From positions 1 through 64,000 of the forward strand of contig VWRR01000010.1 in the NCBI GenBank assembly GCA_013995675.1: DNA of 64,000 nt, given 5' to 3'. The translations under genes were made by a program, and so were the position numbers. Below are positions 45,685-56,678 of this stretch, one piece after another; position 1 is the first letter of the stretch, and each line of letters opens with the position of its first letter. The stretch is from Cyanidiococcus yangmingshanensis (lineage: Eukaryota; Rhodophyta; Bangiophyceae; Cyanidiales; Cyanidiaceae). The notes beneath the pieces were generated by a model. The model did no database searches and was not told the origin of the DNA. It saw only the letters and a program-made list of their open reading frames with translations.

Positions 45685-48024
45685 ATGACTCGGTCAACAT
45701 CTTTAGGTTCCGAAGGTCACAAGGCGCCGAAACCTGATGGAAAACAGGCGCAGGTGGAGAGAGCTGTTCAGGAAGCGTTCGCGTCGACGATCGTGGTTGA
45801 AAACCTGCCGGTTATTCCGGAGAGTAAACACGCCAAACTAGTCGCCGTTATACAGAAGATATACTCACCCCTAGGCAAGATCCGGCTGTTGGATATTCCA
45901 CTGACTGGAGGTTTTGGCTTGGTTGAGTACGCATCGCCAGAGGAAGCACAACGAGCTCAAAAGCAGACTGATGGGTTTCAACTAGACAAGGCGCACCGCT
46001 TCCGAGTGAGCCCCCTCAGCGAGGTCGAGCGACTCCGTCAGTTGTCTCCGAATACGGTTTTTGAGCCGCCGGCAGAGCTTTTGGCGGAACTAAGTGCAGA
46101 GACGTCGCGGCACATGGAGACTAGGCCAAACCTGTTGTCGCACTTGGCTGATTCCCGAGGCCGCGACCAGTTTGTGATCTGTGCGGGCGCCGACACCGCT
46201 GTCTACTGGTGCGATCCGCTATTGCCTCCAGAGTTAGCCCATGAGCGAGGCAACTGGACTGAATCGGACGTTGCTTGGTCACCTCAGGGTCTCTACCTGG
46301 CAACGTTTCACCGGCAGGGAATTGCGCTGTGGGGCGGCAGCGAGTTCCAGAAAATTGTACGCTTCGAGCATCCGCAGCCGCGCCTAATACATTTTTCGGC
46401 GAATGAGCGCTATCTGCTCACGTTCAATGCCCCTGATTCGCCGGAACCGCTCATCGTCTGGGAGACTGGCACAGGGCGGAAGATCAAGGCTTTCGAAGCG
46501 CCTCTGCGATTACCACCGCGGCTTTTGGAGAAGCTCTGGAACGATGTTATGGAAGAGCGCGCTCGGGCAGACGCAGCGAACCCCATGCTTGCCTCCATGC
46601 AGTCCGCTGAGTGGAAGCGCTTGGAAACAGAACGGGAGCGCGGGATGCCACCCGCTGACATACGACGCTTTCCGTGGCCACTCGTTCAGTTCTCCGCCGA
46701 CGAGACGATGATGGCACGGCTCGGCGTCGACGGCGTTCACGTATACGGAATGCTGCCGGACCAAGTCGACCTGTTAGATGACCGCCCGGTGGCTGTGCGA
46801 GCTGCGCTCGGCTTTGAGTGGTCTCCGACAACGGCGAACCTGTTGGCTGTCTGGGCTCCCGAGGAGGGCCAATCGCCAGCCCGCGTGCTATTGCTGGAGA
46901 TGCCGTCTCGCCGGGAACTTCGCCAAAAGGCACTCTACTCTGTGGCGAGTATCGAACTTATCTGGCACCCGCAGGGCAAATATCTGGCTTGTCGGGTTGA
47001 GCGCTTCACTCGCAGCCGCAAAGGCCGATTCACCAACTTTGAGATTTTTCGAGTGAATGAGAAGGATGTACCGGTAGAGATTCTCGAATTTTCCGAGCGG
47101 GACAAGGTCCTGGCTTTTGCGTGGGAACCCAAAAGCGACCGTTTCGCAATTCTGCATCAGCAACAATTGCCTCCGAATATGGCCGCTGGAGGCGCCGCAA
47201 CATCGCTGAGTAGCATTGGCTCGACCAGTGGCTTTGGTGGCGCGCTTGGCTTGGCGAGCGGGTCCACGCGTCCCATGGTAACCTTCTATGAGGTACAGAA
47301 AGACGCTGTTCGCGCTCTGTTCACCCTCGAGCGCAAACAATGCAATCGTATTTGCTGGTCCCCGTCGGGCCTCGGGCATGTCCTATTGGCCGGCCTGGGC
47401 ACCATGGGCGGTGTCCTGGAATGGTGGAACGTACCTGATCATGAGCTCATGGGCGTGGATGAGCACTTTGCATGCACCGACATCTGCTGGGACCCGAGCG
47501 GTCGTTTTGTCAGCACTTGGGTGAACGCCAGCGCCTCTCGCATTGAACATGGGTATCAACTCTGGACCTTTTACGGACGAAAACTCGCTGCTCCAGCGTT
47601 TGCTGAAAACCTCTACGAGTTCTCCTGGCGCCCGCGTCCATCCAAGTGGTTCCTCTCCGAGGACGAAGAGCGACAGGTGCGAAAGGAATGGAAACAGTAT
47701 CGGGCCAAGTACGAGGTCCAGGATGCGGCACTGCGCGAGCATCGTCGCCGGGATGTCCGCGTCGCGCGTCGCGAAGCGCTCGCCGAGTGGTACAAACTTC
47801 TGGAACGCAATCGAGCGCACTATCAGGCCGAGGCCGACAAGCGACGAGCACTTTGGCGTGGCGTCCCCGGAGGCGAGCGTTACGTCATGGACGCACTGCC
47901 GCCTAACGAAGAAGAAACCCCAGCTGATGAGGGCGAATTCCTCGAGGAGTGGGTTGAAGAGGTTGTCGAGACGGAAGAGCAGGTCCTCGACAAGTATCTC
48001 AACGAGGATGACGAGCGCGATTAG
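45685..48024 (+). CDS. EIF3B: Translation initiation factor eIF3 subunit b
   Basis: A 779-residue scaffold subunit of eIF3 (yeast Prt1). The N-terminal RRM is at about 35-115 (STIVVENLPVIPE, GKIRLLDIPLTGGFGLVEYA). A nine-bladed WD40-like propeller follows, with repeats such as DVAWSPQGLYLATFHRQGIALW, FEWSPTTANLLAVWAPE, ELIWHPQGKYLACRVER and DICWDPSGRFVSTWVN. A charged helical tail ends in an acidic run (EEWVEEVVETEEQVLDKYL) typical of the subunit, which binds eIF3g and eIF3i. The reading frame is open 128 codons upstream to GTG 45301, but that part is Arg-rich and repetitive. ATG 45685 (MTRSTSLGS) fits the family. It acts on the 40S subunit in cap-dependent initiation. Confidence 0.95.
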   Translation: MTRSTSLGSEGHKAPKPDGKQAQVERAVQEAFASTIVVENLPVIPESKHAKLVAVIQKIYSPLGKIRLLDIPLTGGFGLVEYASPEEAQRAQKQTDGFQLDKAHRFRVSPLSEVERLRQLSPNTVFEPPAELLAELSAETSRHMETRPNLLSHLADSRGRDQFVICAGADTAVYWCDPLLPPELAHERGNWTESDVAWSPQGLYLATFHRQGIALWGGSEFQKIVRFEHPQPRLIHFSANERYLLTFNAPDSPEPLIVWETGTGRKIKAFEAPLRLPPRLLEKLWNDVMEERARADAANPMLASMQSAEWKRLETERERGMPPADIRRFPWPLVQFSADETMMARLGVDGVHVYGMLPDQVDLLDDRPVAVRAALGFEWSPTTANLLAVWAPEEGQSPARVLLLEMPSRRELRQKALYSVASIELIWHPQGKYLACRVERFTRSRKGRFTNFEIFRVNEKDVPVEILEFSERDKVLAFAWEPKSDRFAILHQQQLPPNMAAGGAATSLSSIGSTSGFGGALGLASGSTRPMVTFYEVQKDAVRALFTLERKQCNRICWSPSGLGHVLLAGLGTMGGVLEWWNVPDHELMGVDEHFACTDICWDPSGRFVSTWVNASASRIEHGYQLWTFYGRKLAAPAFAENLYEFSWRPRPSKWFLSEDEERQVRKEWKQYRAKYEVQDAALREHRRRDVRVARREALAEWYKLLERNRAHYQAEADKRRALWRGVPGGERYVMDALPPNEEETPADEGEFLEEWVEEVVETEEQVLDKYLNEDDERD

Positions 48025-48395
48025 GGCACTGGCGGACGCGAGTTGCGCTACGACAAGGTTACGATCGCTGGAGATGCTCTGGAGCGAAGGTTCAGGCTCG
48101 CGAGATCCTTTGAAGCGTAAAGCGCTCGTTGACGTGTACTTCGACTTTTGTCAACGAGCTGAGCATGACGCGCACTGTGAACAAGACCGTAGCGTCTCGC
48201 GATAGCACTCCATTGACCACTGGCAGAATCAAGTGCGGACCAGCTCCATTACTTCGTTTTCTGCAAGTGAGAGATAAGGGAGATCATCTCGCATGGCATA
48301 CAGACGGTCTCTAGTGATGTGCCGTTGTGGCACCAACCATCCCATCCGGGGTCTGGCGGGTGCCTCAAGCGCGCTTGCAGGACCAGTTCTTGTTT
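48025..48395. other. Convergent intergenic, no gene seen
   Basis: 371 bp between the 3' ends of eIF3b and the primase subunit gene. No frame of note. Confidence 0.55.
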
Positions 48396-50024
48396 CTATG
48401 CCTGCATCCTGGTATCAGAGGTCGCTTCTGATCGGCTTGCATTAGCAAGCCGTGTAAGACGAAGTTGAGCCAAGTAGTCATTTGGATGTTGAACGGGAGC
48501 CAGAATCGAGTTTCGCTCGCCACTAGCCGATCTTGGAGCGACAGGAGTCGTCTCGGGTGACGATGCCACCGCGCCAGCGGGACTGCTTTCATGGGTAGCG
48601 ACCAGGGAGCGCAGGCAAGTTGTGCACGCCCGCTGAGGTTGACCTGATGCCGCGAATCGGGTAATCTCCTCGATGTCTTCCGGTTCTTCAATTTTCAAAT
48701 ATGTTCGCACGGCTTGTTCCAAGGCGGGTGCAGCGAGCTCCTGAAAGGGACAACCATGATGCTCGCCAGGTCCAGGACGCATCTCTAGCATTCGCGCGCA
48801 GGTGAATGGCGGACAACTCTTTCGCTTTCCTTCGAGGCCGTAGTTGTAGCGAATGCCATAAGCGTATTCGCGCTCGAACTCGTTCTTCCCGACTGGATCG
48901 TCCAGTGCTATTCACACGAAGCGATTCTCGCCAGAACTGCAGCGACTCGGATAGGGTCAGACCTGCTCCTTTGAGGAAGAGACCGAGCTGAAGCCGCCCC
49001 TGGTGGCGTAGATGGCCATGATCCTGGAGACGAACCATGAGCAACCGCATGCAAAGCGGAAAGTCGTTCACGGCGTCCCCCAGCTCTGGCAGGTGCAGCT
49101 CCACTGCGACCGAGCTGCCGATACTTCGTAGAGTCCCAGCTTGTCGCTGTCGGCTCCTCATCCAACCTTGATGCCGCTCGCGCAGACAAAGCACCATGGG
49201 GGAGAGACGCTCCTGTAGGCGACTCGAGCTTGGCGCTATCGAGAGGCGCTGCGCGGCCGCAACACCCGCTCGTCGTAAGAAGGCGTCGAACCATTCGAGG
49301 ACCAGCTCATTCCACGCGAGCGCCGGCACCCAGGCGTATCCCGCGTGGAGCCAGAGCTGGCGATGGCGCACCCACCGCAAAACCAGTTCAAAAGGAATCT
49401 TGAACATGGGTATCCCCATGTTTTCAAGGTTGCCCGTGCCAGTATGACCCATGTTTTTCAGCTGCTCATGAATCAGCTGGTAGCCGTCGCCTCGGAGTGT
49501 CTCGAATACCTGCCTCGGAGCTTTTTCGCATGACACGCTTTCGATCAACGGTCGCTGAGCACTCGCCGCATCGCCAGGCAGAAACTGCTCAGCCAGTTCG
49601 GAGAGGCTCTCGAGACTACGGAGACACTGGGCACCTCGACGCAGGACGTAGTCGCAACAGGAGTCGCTCGGCTTGGACCCACCACTCTTGGAGGTCAGCC
49701 GACTGGCCAAACGCAAGACGCAGCATAAAGTGCGACAGGGCGTCAGCCCTGCCCGGATAGTCCTGCAGAAACCGATACTGCGGAAGACGGAGGAGTCGAT
49801 CCAGAAGCACCTCCACCTCGGCCGTCTCCGACTGCCGGGCCGTACAACTGCTGTAAAAGACTGAGACGGTGCTCAGCCCAACAGAACAGTTCACGAAGCG
49901 TGCACGGACCAGGTGGACACGTCAGGTAGAGACCGTCGCCCCTCGGCCTGGCTTTGGAGCTCGCGTCTGCAGCCCAGCGCCCTGCGACGAGACCAGAAGA
50001 CATCTGGGGTGCACCGGTGATCAT
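48396..50024 (-). CDS. PRIM2: DNA primase large subunit (Pri2), read in four frame segments
   Basis: Large subunit of the polymerase-alpha/primase complex, with an iron-sulphur C-terminal domain needed for RNA primer initiation. Conserved parts run in order but change frame three times. Segment 1 starts at ATG 50024 (YLTCPPGPCTLRELF). Segment 2, from about 49850, has LSHFMLRLAFGQSADLQEWW. Segment 3, from about 49650, has GYAWVPALAWNELVLEWFD and FPLCMRLLMV, LGLFLKGAGLTLSESLQFW. Segment 4, from about 48912, has EREYAYGIRYNYGLEGKRK, PPFTCARMLEM, HHGCPF and ACTTCLRSL. The four cluster cysteines are all kept (FPLC, PFTC, HGCP, and one of ACTTC). Each change equals one extra base; at the third, seven bases (48906-48912) stand where six are needed. 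Primase is essential, so assembly insertion errors are most likely. The last ~75 residues are not conserved. Confidence 0.85.
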
Positions 50025-51347
50025 AAGCGTAGGTTCAGCTGTGCTCGTGTTTACGGCCTCGTCCTGGCGGATGTGTGTGTCAATGCCGTCACCGCAAGTG
50101 CAGCGTTTCGTCGGTCGCGGTCGCCAAAATCGGCGAGCGCAGGTCCCCCAGAAACGCTCAGGGCGGCGTCGCCCACGCCCTGGCCGCCAAACACGACCCT
50201 TTTCGCGCCAAATTCGCGGGCGCCGCGGATCGCCTACGAATGCTGGACGCCAAGCCGTCGTGAGGGTTCGTGTCGCTGGCCTCTAGCTGCAGGGGGCGCG
50301 AAACGGAGCTACGTATGCTTCATGATCGTAGCGGATTCACGTAGGGTCTCAACTGCTGTGTTGCGCGCGGGTTCAAAGAGCACGACTGGGGTACTGGAAG
50401 GCGGAAGTTGTGCAGTATAATCCGGATACTCGGACCATCGTCGCGGCAATAACTCCCTGACTGACCAAGCTGGTTATCTAGAATCGCGCTGTCACTCCAG
50501 TGTCCATGCTTCTGATAAGTGCCGGCAGCCTCTTTTGGAGGCAGCATCAATAGTCTCTTCGACCAGCAGGGGTCTCTTGTATGGTAGGTGCGCTCCGCGG
50601 AACGGGATCGAATGGGCCGGGTGCTGACTTTTTCGGTGCTACGTAGACTTGTATCGTGAGCCGTCTGGTGTGCGATCGCGGTAAATCGGACGCGTTACTC
50701 TGGGCGTGCGTGCGCCTCGCCAGGCCCCGTGCACTGCCTGCACGAGTGACGCGTTGGATCTCATCGACGCGATGGAGAAGAGAGATCGGACCTGTGCCTG
50801 GAAATCGCTATGGTCGGGTTCGTTGCCGCCACGCGCTCGGTGGCTCCGTCGCATCGTGCGACCCGTGCAGGCACAGAGCGCCGCCTGATGCTGGCGACAA
50901 GGACCCTAGGACAGAGCATGTTGGGGTTGCTCCCAAAACTCACCACACTTGCAAAGATAAAGATGATCCAGCTCTGCTTCTGAGGGACAAGCTGTGTACA
51001 CTGGATATGTCCGGTTTCGCAGCCGTAGATACCGCCTCCGAGGGCGTGGTGGGAACCGAACCCCATCACCAACCGGACACGCCCTCCGTTCGCGCGTGTC
51101 GCGACTGGGCAGGTCTCGATCGCGCGCCGCGGACACGCACCCAGCCCCGCTGTCCAGTCAGCGGCGCAGAGCGTTACAGTGACAAACGGTACAAAGTGGA
51201 CTCGCCTTCGATCAGCGATTCATTTTCAAATTTCAAGGAGAAACTCATCTATCTGTCTCGGTCCCGTTGCGCGGGTCAAGCTGCTGCCTCAGCCGCGACA
51301 CGTGACCATCGCAACGCCTTTGGCACGCTCCGAGCCTGTAACTCGAC
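50025..51347. other. Divergent intergenic region, primase / MYB
   Basis: 1.3 kb between divergent start codons. A 342-codon plus-strand frame (50656-51684) overlaps the MYB gene in another frame; it has no domain and is treated as a shadow. Nothing else recognised. Confidence 0.5.
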
Positions 51348-52475
51348 ATGGCCCGAACACGAAACCAGGTGCAAAACGAATTTCGAACCGAGCCAAATAC
51401 AGCTATGCCTACCGATAATCGCGGGCTTGGAGGGCCTCCCCGCGAGCGGTCAGTCTCAGCTTCATCAGCATCTGCTTCGGCGCGACAATCTGTTGTGCTG
51501 GGCAGTGGTTTTGGCCCAGAATCAATGGCTGTCTCTGGAGCGCAACAGGTCTCTGCAGGGAACAAGCCAGAACAGACGAGCGATCAGCAAGCAGCGAATC
51601 GTCGTCGAGCCGCAAAGCAGACGACGCAAGCGCCTTTGGACCATGTCGACGAGTCCAGACTGCCACGGATACCACCAACCGTAAACGGGCGCGGGCCATG
51701 GCAACCATGTGAAGATGAGCGACTCAAAGCGCTCGTGAATATCTGCGGCGTTGGTGCCTGGCCTCGAATCGCGCAGTTTATGGTGAATCGAACCGGGAAG
51801 CAGTGTCGGGAGCGCTACATCAACAACTTGGCACCGGGGATTGTCAAGACCGAATGGACACGAAGTGATGAAATGCGACTCGTTCAGCTTCAAGCGATTT
51901 ACGGAAACCGTTGGTCCGTTATCGCGAAGGAGTTTCCCGGTCGAACGGATAACGCAGTGAAGAACCGATTCAATAGTTATTTGAGACGGCTGGAGTTCCA
52001 ACGACGCCAGCAAGCGGAGGCATTGAGAAAAGAACGATTGCGTCAGGAACGCGAACGTATCGATGAAGAGAACCGACAACGGAGTCAATGGCGCGGGCGA
52101 GATCGCACGAACGGAACGCAGGCAGCTGCCACACCGACTGCTGCGCAGCATAACGGCGAGGCGTTCTGCACCTCGGCAGCGGACTCGGGAGCGGCACCAC
52201 TGCCGTCGGAGGAAAGCCCGAGCGCATGCTCTGCAGGAACCACGAATATCGTCCGCGAGCCAAAACGAAAACGTAGCCGCGAACTGCCGGAACTTTGCAT
52301 TTCCCGCGACGAACGCACGCTGGAGCAAGCCCTTAAACCGCTCCATCGTGGCCGTCGCCTCTCGAGCTGCGGTGCCTCCCGAGAGCCATACGTACCTGCG
52401 TATGAGAACGAGCTGGATCAGCGCATAGAGGTAGCGTTTTTGCGTTCCTTCTCCCGACTCGTTTCTGACCCATGA
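51348..52475 (+). CDS. R2R3-MYB transcription factor
   Basis: A 375-residue nuclear DNA-binding protein. About 110 Ser/Ala/Gln-rich residues precede two MYB repeats. R2 spans about 114-162 (RGPWQPCEDERLKALVNICG, WPRIAQFMVNRTGKQCRERY). R3 spans about 167-214 (TEWTRSDEMRLVQLQAIYG, WSVIAKEFPGRTDNAVKNRF). The spaced tryptophans are present: three in R2-like positions and the second and third in R3. KNRFNSYLRR ends R3 as in the c-MYB/plant R2R3 class. A basic, Arg/Glu-rich helix follows (RQQAEALRKERLRQERER), perhaps a coiled coil. Its targets are unknown. The frame ends at TGA 52473; a second open frame continues directly downstream and may be its C-terminal part (see next entry). ATG 51348 is the first in frame. 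Confidence 0.9.
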   Translation: MARTRNQVQNEFRTEPNTAMPTDNRGLGGPPRERSVSASSASASARQSVVLGSGFGPESMAVSGAQQVSAGNKPEQTSDQQAANRRRAAKQTTQAPLDHVDESRLPRIPPTVNGRGPWQPCEDERLKALVNICGVGAWPRIAQFMVNRTGKQCRERYINNLAPGIVKTEWTRSDEMRLVQLQAIYGNRWSVIAKEFPGRTDNAVKNRFNSYLRRLEFQRRQQAEALRKERLRQERERIDEENRQRSQWRGRDRTNGTQAAATPTAAQHNGEAFCTSAADSGAAPLPSEESPSACSAGTTNIVREPKRKRSRELPELCISRDERTLEQALKPLHRGRRLSSCGASREPYVPAYENELDQRIEVAFLRSFSRLVSDP

Positions 52476-52497
52476 GAACGCTGTCGGAACAGAGGTT

Positions 52498-52905
52498 ATG
52501 TCACCGACACTCAGTGACGTCAAGTCAGCGCTCTTCCACGAATCGTCGCCTCCAAAGAACGCACTGGAAACACTGCGCAACGTGCTAAGCGAAGAGGAGT
52601 GTTCGCTGTTGGACAAGTACGCTAACCTGAATTTTGGCGAGCACGAGGAGAGCACCGCTGAGACTGGAATAGGCGAGCCCGGTATGGAGCGTGTCGACGA
52701 GACCGCTCACTTGGAAATCGACAGAGCCGGCATTGCCTCTGCGACCTTGAATCTGAGTGCAACGCCACGAACCTACTATGATGCGCTGATCACACCAGTA
52801 ACGTTACGGCCAAACGCACTCGGCACGGATAAGCCTCCCGCCGAGAACCACACCACCAAAAGCGCAACGCTGGACGCACAGTTACGCTTCCTACTAGCCG
52901 ACTGA
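52498..52905 (+). CDS. Small acidic protein or displaced C-terminus of MYB
   Basis: A 135-codon frame starts at ATG 52498, 22 bp after the MYB stop. It has protein-like composition (LETLRNVLSEEECSLLDKY, then acidic and Ser/Thr-rich sequence, ending LDAQLRFLLAD) but no recognised domain. The frame is open upstream to 52435, overlapping the MYB C-terminus one base out of step. A T5 run at 52437-52441 could mark the change. So it is either a separate gene with almost no promoter space, or the true end of the MYB protein after one extra base. I favour the second. Confidence 0.45.
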   Translation: MSPTLSDVKSALFHESSPPKNALETLRNVLSEEECSLLDKYANLNFGEHEESTAETGIGEPGMERVDETAHLEIDRAGIASATLNLSATPRTYYDALITPVTLRPNALGTDKPPAENHTTKSATLDAQLRFLLAD

Positions 52906-53871
52906 AGAACAAGCCGACGCTCGCTGAGTTAATGAAGGGATTTTCGGACGGAGCGCCTATTCCCGTTTTCGGCTCAGGTGCCTCGTCACGATCCCAAGCT
53001 GGATAGGGTCGGTTGGTCGACTCTTGGAGAGCGTGTCGACTGGCCCTGCATCAACGTGCCCGAACTCGTTGGCACAGAGCGAGCGGGCGACGCATGCTGG
53101 AAAACGCGCTTGTGTCGTAGGCTTTTAGGTAGAGTTCCGACTAGAACCTGACGCCCTTGTCACGTAGAGAAAAAGTCCATACGTATGAGTGGATGTTTCG
53201 AGCCCCTCAAACTCGACCAAACCGCGAAACTTCAAGTTTTGAACAGGATCACGCTGAAGACATGCTACCTGACCTGGAGCCGTGCCGAACGATGACCAGC
53301 CTCGGTTGGTGACCCCGTAGAGAGATCACCGCGAGCTGAACCAACCTACACACTCGACGCGTCGTGCCCTGCATCGTGCACCTGGCGCATCGCCCTAAAG
53401 CACCACCGTGATGAATCATCTCCAAATGCAACTTCATGATATATGGTATTCACGCGCGCATGTCGCGCCTTTGAGGATCGTCAAATGTCCTACAAATGCA
53501 TTTGGTCTGATCACGTGCACGCGTTGCGCGCAAGCCCTCATCCAAGCGTGTCGGCCAATGCCCAGAGACGCCGCCTGGTGTGCCACTGGCGATTCGTGCG
53601 TGCGGCCACGAACCCGACGGCCACCGGACGCGTGTCCATGTCCGCTCGCTTCGATGCCCGACTGCCGGACACGTTGCCGCCGTCACCCGTTCCCAATCGA
53701 GCATGCGGCTGCGCCGCCTGGCGATGGCGGACCAGACACAGATCGAATTTCTCCCGCGACAACACGAGATAATGTTGCTGTCTCTTACGAGCGCGCTTGC
53801 TGGAAAGCGAGTCAGTTTTTAGAAAAGTTGCTGGTTCGTTTGAAGGTGAGGTTTTGGTATTCAAGCTGTCC
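52906..53871. other. Intergenic, no gene seen
   Basis: About 1 kb before the tweety-like gene. Minus-strand frames at 53450-53873 are shadows without domains. Confidence 0.5.
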
Positions 53872-55485
53872 ATGAATAGTTCATTGAGTGCGGCATCATC
53901 TACGAATGTAACGGTGATTGACGGAGGGCTCGTGTCCTACTTTCACCACTATCCGCGAATTCTTGGTGCGAGCAATCAGTTTGAGGTGACTGTTGGTTAT
54001 TTTGCAGGCGTTGGATACACGATCATACCCTATGTGGCCGTGGCGTTGTTCTTTTTGGTTGTTGGACTGGTGTTTCTCTGTGTTCCCTGGCGCGCGCTCC
54101 TCTGTTTGCCGAGCAGGCCAGTGACGTCGGCGTATACGGCGGAGCCAGCGACGTTTTTCTACGCCAAGGATGCAAAGCGGGATGGCAAGGAAGCGGAGCC
54201 ATTCTCTGACGAGGATTCGAGTGTGGGGCCGTCGGCGCCAACGCTGGAGCAGCCCATGTTCTCGAGGCCGGAAGCGGCGCCAAGCTGTCGGTTCTTTCCG
54301 CCACCCCTCTGTTCCGTTTATATCGTCAGTGTCTCCATTGGACTGGTGCTTCTGGCCGCCGCAGCCGCGATAGCGCTGGGCGGTGTCATCGTGTCGCATA
54401 ATTCACTGGACGATACGCTGGACATTGTGCACCAGGGCTCCCAGAGCGTCCGCCAACAGGGCAAGTTCGTGGTTGCGCTGTACACGAATGCATCAGGTCT
54501 CCTCCAGGCCCTGATTCCGCGCTTGGCGCTCATTGCTCCTTCATCATCGCTCTCGGGACTCAATGTCAGCGACATACCAGCGCAAGCGGAGCAGATTTAC
54601 CAGGATGTCGTGAATGTGCTGGACGACCTCGATAATGGTCTGGGATCGGTGCATCTCGCTGAATCAATCCATTTTGGCTTGATGTTGGCTTGCGCGATTG
54701 TGTTGCTGGTTCTGGCATTCTTGACCGCTCTGGCTGTGTACTTATCCTGCCACTACGCTCTACAGAGAGAAGCTGCAGAAGCGAGTTGGACGAGCAACGA
54801 GGAACCGCCAGCACCAGTGGCACTACGAAGGACCTATCGCAGGCACGTGTGGACGATTCGGTTGGCGCTCTGTGCTCCGGTGCTGTTTGTGGCCCTGTCC
54901 TGGGTTGGTCTCGGCGTTTCGGTCGCCTACGGAGTGCTCAATGGTGACCTGTGTACAGCAGCGAGTGCGCGGCAAGTTCAACTCCTCCACGGTGAGAATA
55001 TTCATGGGAATACTGGCGGGCCCGATCATGTATCGTCGCACTCCCTGGATCACTTGATATACTGTCCGGCGGTGACCAGCTTGACAAACGTTTTGAATGA
55101 GCAGCAAAGTGATCTCGATAAGGTATCGGCGGCGCTCTACCCGACCCTTCATCGCAATCTCACGCTGGAGAATTATCAAGAGGTCATCCAGACATTCGAG
55201 GCCTCGGGAGGCGTTCTCGCAGATCTCCTCCGTGGAGACCTCTCTGAAGGTGAGCAGATTCTATCCTATGCTCAGCAATGGAACTAAGATCCTCGAGCGG
55301 TGGCGTGCGTGTGGGCCTGTTCTGAACATTACTGGCATGGCGCTCTCCAGGAGCAGTGCAATAGCGGCATTCAAGCGGCGCTGGTGGCATTCATTGGATT
55401 TATCATGTGCGTTGCACTGTCGTCTATAATTGCATTTTACGTGGTTGGCTGCAGCAAGGCCCAAAACAAAGCAATCGGTTTGTGA
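53872..55485 (+). CDS. Five-span membrane protein, tweety-like, with in-frame TAA before last helix
   Basis: Begins at ATG 53872 (the frame opens 25 codons earlier with TTG). Helices lie near residues 48-71, 148-175, 267-293 and 328-353, with N-glycosylation sequons in the loops between helices 2-3 and after 4. This resembles the tweety (TTYH) and plant plasma-membrane 'tweety-like' families, which have five spans and long extracellular loops. The frame stops at TAA 55285-55287 after 471 residues. The same frame continues open to 55485 with CSEHYWHGALQEQC, a fifth helix (ALVAFIGFIMCVALSSIIAF) and a normal stop. A 48-nt intron (GTGAGC at 55250, ending CTCGAG at 55297) would remove the TAA in phase, and an ACTAA element lies within it. 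Nonsense mutation or read-through are alternatives. Family assignment is moderate. Confidence 0.7.
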
Positions 55486-56678
55486 GCTATGTGGATCGTG
55501 CAGGATGTAGTGTTCCTAAACGCTAGCGATCGAAGGCGATGGGTGAAGTCCATCTGGGTCGGTCCGTTGCAGATATACTGCGCTTGCCGGAAGAGCAACT
55601 CAGTGCGCTAAAAGCCTCGAGTCGGAAATGAACGGGCGAGTGATCGCGATATCGACATCTCAACTCGTTTGGACAGCTCTCGAGATGGAATCGGCCAGAG
55701 GAGCGGCGGCAAGACCGCGGGCACGAAAACCCGCACCACGTTTCGTGGAGCCGAGAGCAACGCTCATGCAGGCGCTGTGCAAACACGATCTCATCCAAGC
55801 GATCTACTCTGTAACAGATCCTGAGCATCTTCCTCAAGCTGCGGCCTAAGTGCGCGCCTAAAGTGGGTGTGCTCGCCTTTAGCAATCATTCGGTCGGTCC
55901 TCATGAGCGCCATAATGAATTCCCTGTCTCAGTGGCTGACTGGCTGGCTGGCGTGCAGGGGAGCATCCCGCCTCAATGAGCCACGCTCTCGACAGCATCA
56001 AGATTTCATTTTGACTGTACTGCCTTGGATTATTCCAGCTCGATGAACAATGACAACGGACTAAACGACGAGTCCTCAAAATGATAAGGAAGCGCTCAAA
56101 GTATGGAAAGGCTGACCTTGCCGATTCTGCGCATTCCACGGGCGCCTCGGAATCCATGAAGATCGCAAACAAGTAGACGGCCTTTGATCGAGCGGGCCTC
56201 CAGGGACACGAAAATTCTCATTTATTCGAGATCCCGAGAGAAACCGTGACTTTGAAGCGGGACACAAGGCCCCGTTCTCCAAGACACGGATCATGAAGAA
56301 GCCATGTCGACCTCGCTGAGCGCAAACGAGTGCAGTGGCTCGCTGGAAATCGCACTCGGCGAGAGACAACATCCCGCGAGGCAGTGTCTCCAATTCCGGC
56401 TTGGCCCTCCATGCAGACACACGTCGACGCCGTTCTCCCTGATTATTATGCGCTGACGTCTCTCTGGATGATTGCACCCGTCAGGTATCGAGCGGATGAT
56501 TCAGTACGCGATGACAGGGAGATCATTAAGCTCCTCTGCTTCGTCAACGAGCCTTGTCTTTCGAACCGGGTGAGCGTATCGATGCACGTCCAGGTAGCAA
56601 CCCGAGGTAGTGATCAGTACGCTCAGTCAACCTGCGCGTGTACGAGTTCGCTGGAATAATCTGTTGTATCCTTTCATC
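55486..56678. other. Convergent intergenic region
   Basis: 1.2 kb between the tweety-like and PDI 3' ends. Apart from the doubtful small frames at 55539-55849, nothing is seen. Confidence 0.5.
55539..55849 (+). other. Two overlapping small frames, doubtful gene
   Basis: ATG 55539 opens a 30-codon frame (MGEVHLGRSVADILRLPEEQ) that ends in an ATGA overlap-like context with a second frame, 55628-55849 (73 codons; LMQALCKHDLIQAIYSVTDP near its end). Each has plausible composition, but no domain is recognised. It could be one ~105-residue protein with a frame change, or chance. Confidence 0.2.

Noticed and set aside
50656-51684. 342-codon plus-strand frame overlapping the MYB gene
   Set aside because: It runs through MYB coding DNA in another frame, has no domain, and is rich in Arg, Cys and His.
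53538-53873. 111-codon minus-strand frame at the start of the tweety-like gene
   Set aside because: It is antisense to that gene's 5' region and has chance-like composition.
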